From Diphasiastrum complanatum (taxonomy: Eukaryota; Streptophyta; Lycopodiopsida; Lycopodiales; Lycopodiaceae), in contig CM055113.1 in assembly GCA_029204225.1 (NCBI GenBank), positions 10,562,364 to 10,626,363 of the forward strand: a stretch of 64,000 nucleotides of DNA, written 5' to 3'. The notes beneath the pieces were generated by a model. That model did no database searches and had not been told where the DNA came from. It saw nothing but the letters and a program-made list of their open reading frames with translations. This document shows, one piece after another, positions 1 to 13,639 of this stretch (its first letter is position 1; each line of letters starts with the position of its first letter). Made by a program: the position numbers and the translations under genes.

Positions 1-330
1 CTAATCAACTAGTTAGTTAGTCTCCGTCGTTGCCATTCGTTTCAGCTGGGTGTGAAGCCCGTTGAGCTGTCAGCTGACAACGTGAAAGATTCTTCTTCAT
101 TTGTTTTGTAATCTCCCGTTTGCTTTCATTCTTTTCGTTTCTTTCGTAGTTTTTTTGTTTTGCGTCATTTGCGATTTGCGGTCCTGGAGATGTGTTTACG
201 ATTCACGAATGATTCGCGAATCGTTCGTGCTTTGAGTCAAAGACACATTGACTTTCACGAATCGGTCTCGTTCGACCTTCGTTTCTTGTTCGTGCTGCGA
301 CAAAGTTGCAGGAGTTCACCATTTCTGACA
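1..330 (-). mobile_element. 3' LTR (partial) of a Copia element, minus orientation
   Basis: Read on the minus strand, an LTR begins TGTCAGAAATGG at position 330, directly after a purine-rich tract, and runs off the left edge of the window. Positions 1-230 are repeated with modest divergence at about 1215-1435, which is the second LTR copy of the same element. Joining the two overlapping pieces suggests a full LTR of about 740 bp (inference). The far end lies outside the window, so no target duplication can be tested. Confidence 0.7.
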
Positions 331-340
331 CTCCCTCTTG
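331..340 (-). other. Polypurine tract of the leftmost Copia element
   Basis: On the minus strand this reads CAAGAGGGAG and immediately precedes the LTR start TGTCAG. A polypurine tract in this position primes plus-strand DNA synthesis in LTR retrotransposons. Its place between the RNase H remnant and the LTR fixes the element's orientation. Confidence 0.65.
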
Positions 341-800
341 AACCTTGCAACTTTGTATGTTTAATCCAATTTGCCCTTCTTTGCTTGGCAAAGAGTGGCT
401 TTGAGCGGTTGCATGAGCAGATCTGCAATCATATTTTTTGATTTTATATACTAGACCTAGAGCTCTCCTTTCGAGATCAAATCTCAAATGTGATGGTACT
501 TCAGAGATATGTGCTTTGTCTTGGAATGAAAGACGGGATCCTGGGACAAATAGATGGCACTCTGAGAATCCATCATCATCATGCTTGGCCCTTCTGCTGG
601 TATCCCGATTGCCTCCAGCATCATCTGCAACCACACTACCTCATTCGCAACCTTTGAATTTGCGACATATTCAGCTTTGCAAGAGGATTGAGCCACCAAG
701 GTTTGTTTTTTGCATATCCAGCTGATTGCGGTTCTGCACGCTATTGTGCATCCTCCAGTAATGGACTTGTTATCATCTTTGCAGCTCGCCCAACTCGCAG
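341..800 (-). pseudogene. Copia RNase H fragment, decayed
   Basis: The minus-strand translation gives the typical Copia RNase H series: WASCKDDNKSITGG, then SWICKKQTLVAQSSCKAEY, then DSQSAIYLSQDPVFHSKTKHI. A frameshifted remnant of the tail, recognisable as MIADLL, follows near 430. This domain degrades the RNA strand of the RNA:DNA hybrid during reverse transcription. The frame breaks after KYHHI near 484, so the tail is out of phase. Everything upstream (gag, protease, integrase, reverse transcriptase) is missing: the fragment starts abruptly at about 800 against an LTR fragment. It is an internally deleted, dead copy. Confidence 0.75.
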
Positions 801-1435
801 TGTCTTTGAATTTTCTTTTGCACGGAAGTTGTTTATAGGCTCCCAGACACGCAACTACACATCACATAACACATTCTATTCTAGCAATAAAGACAAATGA
901 TAGCACAAGACAGGGAGATGCACAAAAATAGAACGACTGTATTATCAGTTTAGTTTTTAGAGCGAGATCGTCAGTGTCTCGCTCATTGGCGGAATGACAC
1001 TCTGCTCTTTCGCTATGTTTTGCTCGTTGGCAGAGTTTCATGCACAGCTATGGTTTCTAGTATTTTTTTTGCTCTACTCGCTACCTCTCTCTCTCTGTCT
1101 CTTATAGATCTCTGTATTCAGATTCTTAGTTATGATCCAGAGAGGATCGTTTATAAATCCACTGTGTGGAGTTTACAGGATAGCTAAAACGTAGAATCAC
1201 AAATCTAGTTAATGCCAATCAACTAGTTTGTTAGTCTTTGTCGTTGCCATTCATTTCAGTTGGGCGTGAAGCCCGTTGAACTGCCAGCTGGCAGCGCGAA
1301 AGATTCTTCTTCATTTGTTTCGTAATCTCCCATTTGCTTTCGTTCTTTTCGTTTCTTTCGTAGTTTTTCATTTTGTGTTCCTTTGCAGTTTGCGGTCCTG
1401 GAGTTGTGTTTACGATTCACGAATGATTCGCATAT
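801..1435 (-). mobile_element. Truncated second LTR of the leftmost Copia element
   Basis: Positions 1215-1435 repeat 1-230, and positions 801-985 are similar to a third LTR fragment at 49396-49575. In minus orientation the LTR ends AAAATTCAAAGACA at 801 and is truncated at its start near 1435. An internal CT-rich run lies at about 1084-1102. The RNase H remnant follows directly, so the leader, gag and most of pol were deleted. Confidence 0.65.
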
Positions 1436-1662
1436 CAATAGTAGTCCAAACATTTTCTATACTCAATTTTTGTCTTTGGAACCAACGTCAAAAATTGTTG
1501 ATTGAATTGATGTACATATCCAGTTTGCTTGAGCGATTCAAATGATTTCACGTAGAATCGTGTAAAACTATCAATGCAAGCAATTTTAAAGTTACTCCAA
1601 AGCTTTATAATTGGATGTGCTTGAGTATCCCACCATGCTCGAACTTTTTTTTGAAAGCACAA
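1435..1662 (-). pseudogene. Ty3/Gypsy Gag fragment
   Basis: A 75-residue minus-strand frame has the spacing of the Retrotrans_gag domain: an AWW near the start, LWSNFKIACIDSFTRF, LKQTGYVHQFNQQF and LTLVPKTK. Gag builds the retroelement's intracellular particle. Only this core block remains, with no start region, zinc knuckle or pol. It abuts the truncated Copia LTR at 1435, which suggests a breakpoint or insertion junction. The assignment rests on motif spacing only. Confidence 0.45.
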
Positions 1663-2398
1663 CGAAGCAAAGTAGATTTTATTCTCTTCAAGAATAATGA
1701 TGAGGACGGAAGTGGACCTCCAATTTAGTTAACCAATCTTCAATACTAATTGATCAAAAGCAAGGTCATAAAGTGCGACTTCAAATTGTATTTTGCCAAT
1801 AGATGGAAGATGAATGGTATTACCACTATAGTAATCCATCATTAATGACTAATGAAGACTTGTGGACTATGAATTCATCGACTAAAATTTATTCAAAATG
1901 GTATTTTACAGGCTGGTAAAATGTTCTTCTCCACCCACTTAAAGATTTTGAGTCCTCGAAGAATAAATTGTTGTGAATGAAAATGAAGTAGCAGTTGTGT
2001 CCAATTTGTCACCATGAGCAATTTTGTTTTTTACAATGTTTAATTCTAAACTAATACGGAATAATTATAGAGCCTCGAAAATGGACTTAGAAAGAGGTCT
2101 TGAAAAAAAATAGATTGAAAAGTATTAATTACAAAATTTTGATAGCTTATTAGTGTCAGGCTCATCGTTCTGATCACTTTCTATTTTTACTGCACTTGAA
2201 TCCGAACTCACACTAACAAATTATCGCAGTTCAAAGGAAGAGAAAAGAAATTAATTGCAACTTAGGAAGGGGGGAGGGTTAAATGAAATTTCAAAATTGA
2301 ATTATATAAATTTTGGAGTCCATGAAATGTAAGAGTGCTCGTTGAAGAATTTGTGAGAACCGTAAAAAACAAATTAAAATTTGGCAATAGTTTTTTTT
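1663..2398. other. AT-rich stretch without recognised genes
   Basis: No frame here carries a recognisable domain. The stretch ends in a short poly-T run at about 2390-2400. It may be old retroelement leader sequence, but nothing in it supports a specific call. Confidence 0.5.
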
Positions 2399-2640
2399 TT
2401 ACGATTTCTCTTGGACCCTGAGAAGTGACCTGATCTCAACCGGATGACGTGAGGAAGTGGTCTCGACCGAACCGGAAGGAGGGCGTGAAGGAGTGATCTC
2501 GACCAAGTGGGAAAGGAAGAGTATGAGGAATTTCGACCGAGCCGAGGAGGGAGGTAATGGAAGAGATCTCGATCCAGCAACGAGAATTCGACCAAGCAAT
2601 GGGAATTCGATGTTATCCTTGTGATAACGGTCAACGATCC
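2399..2640. repeat. Degenerate 'atctcgacc' repeat block
   Basis: The phrase gatctcgaccg/aag recurs at roughly 30-50 bp spacing, alternating with gg-rich stretches (gaaccggaagg, gtgggaaagg, gccgaggagg). The same phrase makes up the regular 36-bp array at 4201-4354 and the blocks near 3450-3520 and 4080-4180, so these are decayed members of one local repeat family. The minus-strand frames across the block are low-complexity and unlikely to be real proteins. Confidence 0.45.
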
Positions 2641-2844
2641 ATTTGGCTTGCAGATCAATGCCTTTGGCTATTTTGATTTCGAAGTTGAATGCAACCACTG
2701 AGGAGTTCACTGCTGCTACTACTGAATCAGGGAAGAAGGACAAGTAGAAAGGAGAACTCAGTCACTTATGCCACAAATGCTATTGCGCTGGTATACATTC
2801 TATGAATAGTGGAATAATGGTTGACACTGAGGATGTGCAACAAC

Positions 2845-3156
2845 CTATTTGCGACAAAGGTTTTGACATCGTGTTTGCAATACGGAGAAAGAGAATTGGA
2901 TTACAATCTTTGCCCGCGAGAGCAATAGAGAGGAAGGTGTTAGATCTTCCAGGTCCTGTTCTTGATTGGATTGCCTTTGAGTTTCATCACTAGCGTTCTC
3001 TGGTGTTTGCTCCTGTCCAAGTTCTGAAGCTACAGGCCCATGTTTAGCAGCTGCTTGGAGGAACTTATCTTGAACAGCCGATGTAGATGGAGACGTTGCC
3101 AGCTGCAATTTGTTAGGCTCTAATTGCCCTGCTATCCATAAAACCAAGAGGCTCAA
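2845..3156 (-). other. Coding-like minus-strand frame, unrecognised
   Basis: A 103-residue minus-strand frame contains a polar, acidic stretch (SELGQEQTPENASDETQRQ, then QEQDLEDL) whose composition resembles a disordered region of a plant protein. I recognise no domain. No start context, splice sites or neighbouring exons support a gene. It lies between copies of the degenerate local repeat, so it may be a captured host-gene fragment carried by a repeat (inference), or chance. Confidence 0.2.
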
Positions 3157-3294
3157 GATAAAGCATTAACTTAAATCCCAACAAGCTGAAAAGAGGCTTC
3201 AACCGTGTTTACGTCTCTTCCTTTTGATACTCTCAATGTAAATGACAGTAGAAACATTATAAGGCTTTGTAAGGCGGCATATGGAAAGCTATTT

Positions 3295-3524
3295 GAGTTT
3301 TCATGTGTTAGTAGAAGACTTCAAACCTTATATCAGTTTTGAGATCATCCACACTTTCGTAGGAACTGAAGCATCATACAGGTGGAGATCGCTCTACAGC
3401 TAAAGGAAGATGAGTGCACAAAATCCGTAGAGAGAGAGCGTGGTGACCAGATCTCAACCGGATAGGAAGTGGTGTGACGGCTCATCCGAATGAAAATCTC
3501 AACTGAATGGGAAGTGGCATGACG
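3295..3524 (+). repeat. Direct repeat, left copy
   Basis: This segment starts gagttttcatgtgttagtag and ends ggaagtggcatgacg. It recurs at 3922-4177 with scattered substitutions and a roughly 26-bp expansion in its repeat-rich right half. The two copies flank the acidic reading frame at 3539-3915, an LTR-like or TIR-less duplication arrangement. No TG/CA ends, PBS or PPT are visible. Confidence 0.7.
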
Positions 3525-3538
3525 TAACAAAGGCTAAA

Positions 3539-3915
3539 ATGGGAGCTGAAAGGAAAGAAAAACAATCCAGGTGGTTTGAGAAAATGAAGATGTGGATTCA
3601 GAAAGTGAGTGTATACACTAAAGCATCAGTGGATCAACAAGCGCATGTGAATGAAAGAGAAGAAACATCTGAAGATGAAGATGTCAGCAATAAGTCTGGT
3701 GAGCAAAGTGACAACGACGAAGCGGATGAGCGAAGCAAGGACAATGAGTCAGATGATCAAAGCAACAACAAAGGTCAAGTCCCAGATTTAGATATAGTTG
3801 CACGGGCAACAAAAGTTCAATTTAAGATTCGGATCAAGTTGTAACAACAGATGGTGAAAATCAGGATTCAGACGAAAGTCAAGATTCAGATCAGGATGTG
3901 AAGATAATTGAACAT
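3539..3915 (+). pseudogene. Acidic, Ser/Asp/Glu-rich protein fragment, frameshifted
   Basis: The frame opens with ATG at 3539 (MGAERKEKQSRWFEKMKM) and becomes strongly acidic: EETSEDEDVSNKSGEQSDND, then DERSKDNESDDQSNN. It hits a stop at 3844. In the +1 frame from about 3818, similar sequence resumes (VVTTDGENQDSDESQDSD, then QDVKIIEHP), so a single-base shift probably broke one longer acidic frame. I recognise no family; such composition is common in nuclear or disordered proteins. It sits between two direct repeats and has no visible promoter. It could be a captured gene fragment or a repeat-encoded product. Confidence 0.35.
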
Positions 3916-3921
3916 CCTTTC

Positions 3922-4177
3922 GAGTTTTCATGTGTTAGTAGAAGACTTCAAACCTTATATCAATTTTGAGATCATCCACACTTTCATAGAAACTGAAGTG
4001 TCATCCAACTGGAGATCGCTCTGTAGCTAAAAGAAGATGAGTGCACAAAATCTATAGAGAGAGATCATGGTCACCGGATCTCAACCGAATAGGAAATGAT
4101 CGGATCTCAATCGGATGGAAGGTGGCGTGACGGCTCGACCAAATGAAAATCTCAATCAAATGGGAAGTGGCATGACG
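3922..4177 (+). repeat. Direct repeat, right copy
   Basis: Second copy of the 3295-3524 sequence, starting gagttttcatgtgttagtag. It runs into extra copies of the 'gatctcaaccgaat' phrase and then directly into the 36-bp tandem array, so the right half of the direct repeat and the array are one continuous repeat family. Confidence 0.7.
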
Positions 4178-4200
4178 GCTCGACCAAATGGAAGGAAAAA

Positions 4201-4354
4201 TCTCGACCAGATGGGCGACGGAACCAGAGATCTAAATCTCGACTGGATGGGCGACGGAACCAGAGATCTAAATCTCGACCGGATGGGCGATGGAATCAAA
4301 GATCTAAATTTCGGCCGACTGGGCAACGGAACCAAGGATCTAAATCTTGACTGG
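4201..4354 (+). repeat. 36-bp tandem array, 4.3 units
   Basis: Units begin at 4201, 4237, 4273, 4309 and 4345 (partial), each starting tctcga or a close variant and ending gatctaaa. The unit length is divisible by three, so one forward frame (4115-4369) reads a 12-residue repeat of the type MGDGTRDLNLDW. The period is exact and divergence rises towards the right. I regard the peptide as a by-product of the array rather than a demonstrated protein. Confidence 0.9.
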
Positions 4355-7970
<3,616 letters not shown>

Positions 7971-8446
7971 CTAGTTGTCATCTAGATCTGGAAACCTCAA
8001 GATCAATCCCTTGACATTGCAGGAACCTTGCCCGATGCTAGAAGATTTTTCATAGTTCATAACAGTTCTGGTAAAGACACGCTGCATTACTTCGAAATAG
8101 AATGCATCAACAATAGCGTCTACAGACCTTGTATTGCGCATAAATACTTGTCCGTCACTAGAGCTTTTCAATCGGATTATTTCCAGAAATGGTACATGAA
8201 AAGTGGTACCAAATGCCTAAATGCTTCAAGTTCACAAAATACTAGTTTATATAAGAAGGCAAAGCCGTTTTCCTGCTCGTTCGGTTTTCAACTTTCTTGA
8301 ACAAATGGAAGTTTCTGTAGTATCCAGAAATTAATACTACAGCTTGGAAAAGACTGTTCTCTTTGGCAATGGAACACATTCCAATCTTGCATCCATCATT
8401 ATTTAAGCCACAATTAAGGAACATCACACAAAATGATTGAACATCC
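7971..8446 (-). other. 3' flank and probable 3' UTR of the EIL gene
   Basis: Immediately downstream, in minus orientation, of the EIL stop codon. No domain is visible in the short frames on either strand. The position suggests a 3' UTR, but I cannot place the transcript end. Confidence 0.35.
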
Positions 8447-10351
8447 CTACGCCCCAAAGTAGCAGATAAGATCTTTGCAGGCAACCTCTGAACGTTCTTC
8501 AACCAATCCTTCAACGTCAAAGCATATGTTTGTACACGAACTAAACACACGCTTTTCTTTTGAAACTTTGTCGTGGTAATAAGGGGGTGTATTCAATAAA
8601 TTGCCAAATTTGGTTCTTTGCAACTCTGGAGCACTTTTATACCCCGGATTGCCCTCCAGAAACGCCAATCCAATTGTGGAATTCCCAACATGTGGCGAAT
8701 ACGCATATTCTGTCTTAGAATTTGTGACACCAGAAATGACGTCTAGTTGGTCAGCCGCATTCACCTGCCCATGAAGCCCAACTTGTAGAATCTCTATATT
8801 TCTGTCAGATGGTAAGTTGGTTCCATAAAAGCCTACAGCTAGACCATGAAAAGGCTGAGCACCCACAGAAGTTTCATGCAAGGCAGGAAAAGAGCTAAAT
8901 TCAGTATTGTCCTGAAAAACTTCATCCGAACTCAGCATTGATTGGAAGAGACCCTTTTCATATCCAGTGAAAAGTACAGATTTGTCTGAACCAGCAGCAT
9001 AAACTGGTGCAACAAGACTTTCTCCATCTATTTTGCGTGTTGAAGAAGTCTTTACATCGGGTCTGTGAGGGCAATTACTTTGATGCATGTTCCTTGAATT
9101 CCTGTCAGAAAATGCATTTTTCTGGTCATCGTAGTAGCAATGCTCATTGGCACATTTAAAAAAGCTCTGCCCGACTTCGAAGGACTCTCCTGACACCCTC
9201 CTTTTCCTTAAGTCCATCTGTCGGTCGTATTGCACCTCTGCAAAAAAATTCTGATCTAGTTTTAATGACTCTACCTCTTTTCTTTCCCAACTAGACTTCC
9301 AGACAGGCATGATGGAAACCTTCTCTTCTTGGAACAAAATACTGTCCTCAAGTTCAGGCTCCAATCTGTCCTCAAATCCATCAACATCGTACTCGCTTGC
9401 ACTGCTGCCTGTGAGGCAACCCACGTTTGCACTGCCAGGAGTATCCATCAACCCAAGAGCGTTGCTCTGCTGCCGAGCGAGCAACTCCTCCTGATTAAGG
9501 ACTGCAAGCCAAGTAGCACTGTCTTTAGCTGTCATTTTATCTTGCAAGCATTTTGATTGGCGCACCAGCTTCCTGATTTTGGATATATCTGGAGACATGT
9601 GCTTTATCACTGCTGTTAATACTCCAATCTTCCAAGCTTTTTTCAAATCATGAGGTTTTTTGTATGGAGGTGGACCTTGCCCTTTTGACAAGTCCAAATC
9701 AGGCCACCAATCCTCTTCGCCCGATGGCCACCACAGCGGCGAAACACCCTTTTCAAGAGGATACCGTCTCTGGGGAGGATCACAATGCTGCATAAGAGCA
9801 GAAAGAAGGGAGCCTAAGGTGGTGTCTTGAAGCTCTTGCAGGGTGTGAGGAGTGGGAGCAGCAAGGGCTAAGCTGTCTGGAGTTTTTGCCAGTCCATGCT
9901 CAGCTTGATACTTGGCTATGGCTGCGGGACCATTTTTGTCAAACCTTACTTTTTCCTTCCACCAAGACCTGATGTTATCAGATGCCCCACTTACGGTTTT
10001 GCCCTTTTCAGGTATAATTCCATAAACAAAACCTTGAGCTTTACATACCTCCATCATCTTGAGCATGTACTTCAAAATTCCGTCCTGTGCTCTTGACATT
10101 TTTTTCCGCCGAGCCTGCTCTTGAGACTGTTTCTGCTTGGGCTTATCCGTAAGCTCTCTGAATTTCTGCTCCTCTTTCATGTGCTTGAGTCGGATGCGAT
10201 CTCGCCACATCCTTTTCTCCAGATCTTCCACAGCTATCTCCTCGTCGCTGATATCCTCGTCATGAATGCCATCCCCCTGTTGGTCGCCCATAAAATACCC
10301 AGAGTCTACCTCCAAAGTCTCTAGTTGACTGAGTTCGTCAGCGTTCTCCAT
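8447..10351 (-). CDS. EIL: EIN3/EIL-family transcription factor (ethylene signalling)
   Basis: This 634-residue intronless frame is close in length to Arabidopsis EIN3 (about 628). An acidic N-terminus ([19 protein letters not shown], residues 31-49) leads into the family DNA-binding region at about residues 75-300. That region carries [18 protein letters not shown], the [12 protein letters not shown] stretch, [51 protein letters not shown] and [16 protein letters not shown] later segment at 400-430 with C400, C405, DRNSRN, H423 and C427 matches the second conserved EIN3/EIL block. Family knowledge: these nuclear factors act downstream of EIN2, are degraded through EBF F-box proteins, and activate ERF-type targets. 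The start at 10351 precedes the acidic segment, and no in-frame upstream ATG is needed. The frame has no disruption, so this is the one clearly intact host gene here. Confidence 0.97.
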   Translation of the reverse strand: MENADELSQLETLEVDSGYFMGDQQGDGIHDEDISDEEIAVEDLEKRMWRDRIRLKHMKEEQKFRELTDKPKQKQSQEQARRKKMSRAQDGILKYMLKMMEVCKAQGFVYGIIPEKGKTVSGASDNIRSWWKEKVRFDKNGPAAIAKYQAEHGLAKTPDSLALAAPTPHTLQELQDTTLGSLLSALMQHCDPPQRRYPLEKGVSPLWWPSGEEDWWPDLDLSKGQGPPPYKKPHDLKKAWKIGVLTAVIKHMSPDISKIRKLVRQSKCLQDKMTAKDSATWLAVLNQEELLARQQSNALGLMDTPGSANVGCLTGSSASEYDVDGFEDRLEPELEDSILFQEEKVSIMPVWKSSWERKEVESLKLDQNFFAEVQYDRQMDLRKRRVSGESFEVGQSFFKCANEHCYYDDQKNAFSDRNSRNMHQSNCPHRPDVKTSSTRKIDGESLVAPVYAAGSDKSVLFTGYEKGLFQSMLSSDEVFQDNTEFSSFPALHETSVGAQPFHGLAVGFYGTNLPSDRNIEILQVGLHGQVNAADQLDVISGVTNSKTEYAYSPHVGNSTIGLAFLEGNPGYKSAPELQRTKFGNLLNTPPYYHDKVSKEKRVFSSCTNICFDVEGLVEERSEVACKDLICYFGA

Positions 10352-11060
10352 TGTTGCACCACCAAATTTTCAGTCTCCACAATCAAAGATAAGAAACTTA
10401 ACTATGGCAATATAAGAGCAAGCTTACTCGGCACTGAATTCTACATTAGTGCAGGAACCAAGTTTTTCAACATTTCCAGGTGCAAAATTCCATTTGTCTT
10501 GGCAAAGCAAGCTCCTCTTCCGTCTATCCCAAGCTACCAAAACCAACTTTCTTGCTCTCTTCACCGAACTTTTTCTAGCATTCCCTAGCACAACACCTGC
10601 AACGCCACACCTGACCGACACAAAATCCTCCCCACCCATATCATCGCCCCCCTTTTGCTTTCCACACATCAAAATCTCTGCTGGCCCGCTCCTACCACTG
10701 CTTTTCCAGGCCACATTCCCTCCTCATCACCCAACTAGTCGTTAAACCCTCAACCCACATCTCCTTTCCGATCAATTGCTGCTGCTGCTGCTCCTCCATC
10801 TAGTTACATGGATGAAGCAGCCACTCCCACTCCCCTCCTCTCTGCTATTGCTGCCTCTTTCAGCCTTCCCTACTTTTTTTTTGGGTTGTTGTTGGTACAA
10901 CATGCTGCTGCGTCCTTCGCTCACTCAAAACTCTGCACAGTCCCAAAATACTACAAGCATACATAACCCATTGCTCCACTTCCTGAATTACAATCACGTC
11001 AATTCATTAACAACAAAAAAATCAATTAAATACACAACAACAAAACAAATGCAGTTATCA
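10352..11060 (-). other. 5' flank of the EIL gene
   Basis: Upstream, in minus orientation, of the EIL start. On the plus strand it is pyrimidine-rich with short CTG runs (about 10777-10795), so the probable leader is purine-rich. EIN3 genes often carry an intron in the 5' UTR; I could not define splice sites here. Short frames on both strands are low-complexity. Confidence 0.35.
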
Positions 11061-11065
11061 AAATA

Positions 11066-11068
<3 letters not shown>

Positions 11069-11103
<35 letters not shown>
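11069..11103. repeat. (TA)n microsatellite
   Basis: About 17 uninterrupted TA units followed by an AC/AT-rich tail. Confidence 0.95.
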
Positions 11104-11113
<10 letters not shown>

Positions 11114-12404
11114 ATATATCTTTATTCTGAAATTTATCTAAAGGGATCACTCGAAGTCCACCTTGGGTTTATTAATATTATTAATGTTTTGTTTTATTAC
11201 TCTATGGAATCAATTAATGCTTGCCTTACCACAAAGCTCTCACATTCTCACAAGCACATCAATCTAGGAGTAAAATTTCTATGCCCTTAACACATTCTCA
11301 GCAATGTGTTGTGTTTAAGTAAGTGTGGAGAATGGGTTTTTAGTTCAGTTTTGTAGGACATTATCCTCCTATGTTTGACATGGCATTACAAGTATAATGG
11401 CTCATGTCTAGGGCATGTGAGTATCATCTCATGAGCAACTTTTCATACATACCATTATGAGTATAAGCCCATGAGCAATTTTGCACAAGTCACTATAACT
11501 TAATGCACTTTCAAGGGAGGGCCCTCAAAGGGCATGAAGCCCTCCAACCCAAGCTTCCATTAGAGTTGCATGAGCATTTTTGTAGGCTGGATAACTCAAG
11601 ACTAGATGCTTGGGATGTACCAATGAATCCATATTGAAAGGTCTAGTGCTTATTGTCTATATGTGAACCTTTCTTAGTCAAGGTTGTGAGATAAATTGTC
11701 ACATCCACAAAATGGAATTACAATCATAATACATGCAATGAAAACATGGAAGCATTAAGTACTTGGAAATGATTTCATGATAAAAACTTATTCATAGAAG
11801 TCTTTCGTACTTGTTGAAGCATTCAATGATGAAGGAGAAGAACATGAGGAGGTCTATCTCCACGAGCATTTCGATTTTGGATTCAATATACACCAATGAA
11901 AGATATTGTGGAAGTTGATGCCCTTTTTGTGGTGCTGATTTTCTTCCATTGCAGATCATCAAGAATATGAGGTCTCTACCTCTATGATCATTTCATTTTT
12001 GGATTCAGTGTACACCAATGAAAGATATTGCAGATACTTATCGATAAAGAAGTCTACTAGTTTCAGAACCATGAATAGAATGTTGATCTACTGGCCATTG
12101 AATTTGATGGCAGCTATGTGAGAAACATGGTGTGGTTTTGAGAATGGGTGGAAAGTTATTTTGATTCCTGCTATTCATAGATGCTATGATGGTGTGGTTG
12201 CGTGCCTCTTGTAGGTGTTCCTTGCTCCTCCCTTGCGTTTTCCCTAAACTCCTCTGTGTGCCTCCTTAAACTCCCTAAACTCCTCTAGCCGCCATCTCTA
12301 CCTTCCTGTCCCTGGATACAGTGTAAAGTCTCGCTTTATGCCGTGGCAGCGAAAGCTCGTGTAGTGGTGGTCCTGATTGGTGGAATAATAGAGGGAGAGA
12401 GGAA
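11104..12404. other. Intergenic region with one short duplicated segment
   Basis: No protein-coding signal. It contains an imperfect duplication (11849-11911 and 11969-12032), listed separately, and repeated references to a 'catgagcaa' phrase around 11420-11480. Nothing else is supportable. Confidence 0.45.
11849..12032 (+). repeat. Imperfect direct repeat pair, 120 bp apart
   Basis: A 63-64 bp sequence starting gaggtct and containing acaccaatgaaagatattg occurs at 11849 and again at 11969, an offset of exactly 120 bp. The sequence between the copies does not obviously repeat, so this may be the remains of a longer tandem duplication. Confidence 0.7.
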
Positions 12405-12880
12405 GGGGGGGGGGGGGTCGCATCTAAGGAGCACAGTGGGCATTTGGCCGCGGTGCATCCTCAGCCACATGTTTATTTTTAAAAGAAAAATTGGCTGCCC
12501 TGACGCCACGTGCCCGGGCATCCAAAAGACTATCCCATAAGCATATCTTTGGGATTCTGGAAGGAGACATATAGGCAAACATGTGCATTATCTCGCATGT
12601 GTGGGTGCCTGGGCGTGGAAGTGCTCGACGTGGCTCCCGTTGCCCGACGCCACTCTCCTGCCGCCCAACGCCGTTTTGGCCTACCCGCGCCACACTTCTG
12701 CTGCCTGGTGCCACATGAGAGCTGCCCGACACCACCTGGGAGTCGGCCGTGTGCCAATTTTTGGCGGTCCCTGCCCGCCCGGGCATCAGGGCCACATGTG
12801 GCTTCCAACCACTGGGCCAGGGCCAAACACTAAACATGTGTGGCCCCGTGCTCTGAAGTGCCAACGCGGGGGAGTATAAA
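12405..12880. other. GC-rich island with a 13-G run
   Basis: A run of 13 G at 12405-12417 leads into about 450 bp markedly richer in G+C than the flanks. It carries recurring tgcccgac(g/a)ccac phrases and CCCGGGCATC at two places (about 12512 and 12777). Overlapping open frames exist on both strands, the usual consequence of GC-richness. None shows a domain, so I do not call a gene. Confidence 0.6.
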
Positions 12881-13639
12881 ATATGTTTTTTTTTAGTCTA
12901 CGTTTGACAAGGGGGCGGAAGCATGAAGGCATGTGTGTGGCAAATCAAATTAACAAAAAAGCAGTTTTGGATAGAAAATGGACATGATGTGGTGTGATTT
13001 GTATTCACAGTGATGTATGCATGTGCTCATTTCACAATTGGGTTATAGTTTTAGCAAGTATTGTGTTTGGTTTTTTGGGCCGTCGTTTCTTACACCTGAC
13101 TTGTGTTGTTCCGAAGGCAGTAATTGTGAAAATTCATATCCATAAATGTCATAAATGAACCTATTGATCTTTGGCTAATTTGGGTGCACATCTCATTTAA
13201 TCAACAATGTAGAAATCTTGCATCTAACATGCTAGTTCATGCAAAATCATGCATAACTCATCATGAAAACTAAGATCCAATTAGTTTCTGGTCTAATCCG
13301 TACTATAGTAGTCCATACACTATATTTCACACATGTGGATTCAATCTACACAAGATTACATGCATTCTACACAATAGAAACATCAATACCATGAGAAGAG
13401 AGATAAAAGAAGACAATAGAATAGAAGTAGAAGGATCTCCAAAGTAGAGAGATGAAATTCTTTATTTTTCCAGGCAGATACAACTATATATAACAGGGAT
13501 AATGTCATTTGGCCGCTTGCCAAATATTGCCCTAAATGGTAGTTTCTATGTACTTACCAAAAAACCTAGCTTTAATTCAATGTATCTCATCCAAATAGAG
13601 GTTAGGTCCAAATATGATCTTAGCCACATCACCTATTTT
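12881..13639. other. Region without recognised genes, bordering a Ty3 relic
   Basis: AT-rich, with no domain-bearing frames. A TATATATA-like stretch lies near 13483. The right end merges into the integrase remnant of the Ty3 element. Confidence 0.45.

Noticed and set aside
9309-10324. Plus-strand frames inside the EIL gene
   Set aside because: They are antisense to an intact, highly conserved protein and have no domain of their own.
10776-10860. Leu-rich frame upstream of the EIL gene as a uORF or secreted peptide
   Set aside because: It is on the opposite strand to the EIL transcript and consists of CTG/CTC low-complexity sequence.
12336-12880. Six frames of 65-146 codons on both strands in the GC-rich island
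   Set aside because: High GC depletes stop codons. The frames overlap on both strands and show no domain, splice signal or start context.
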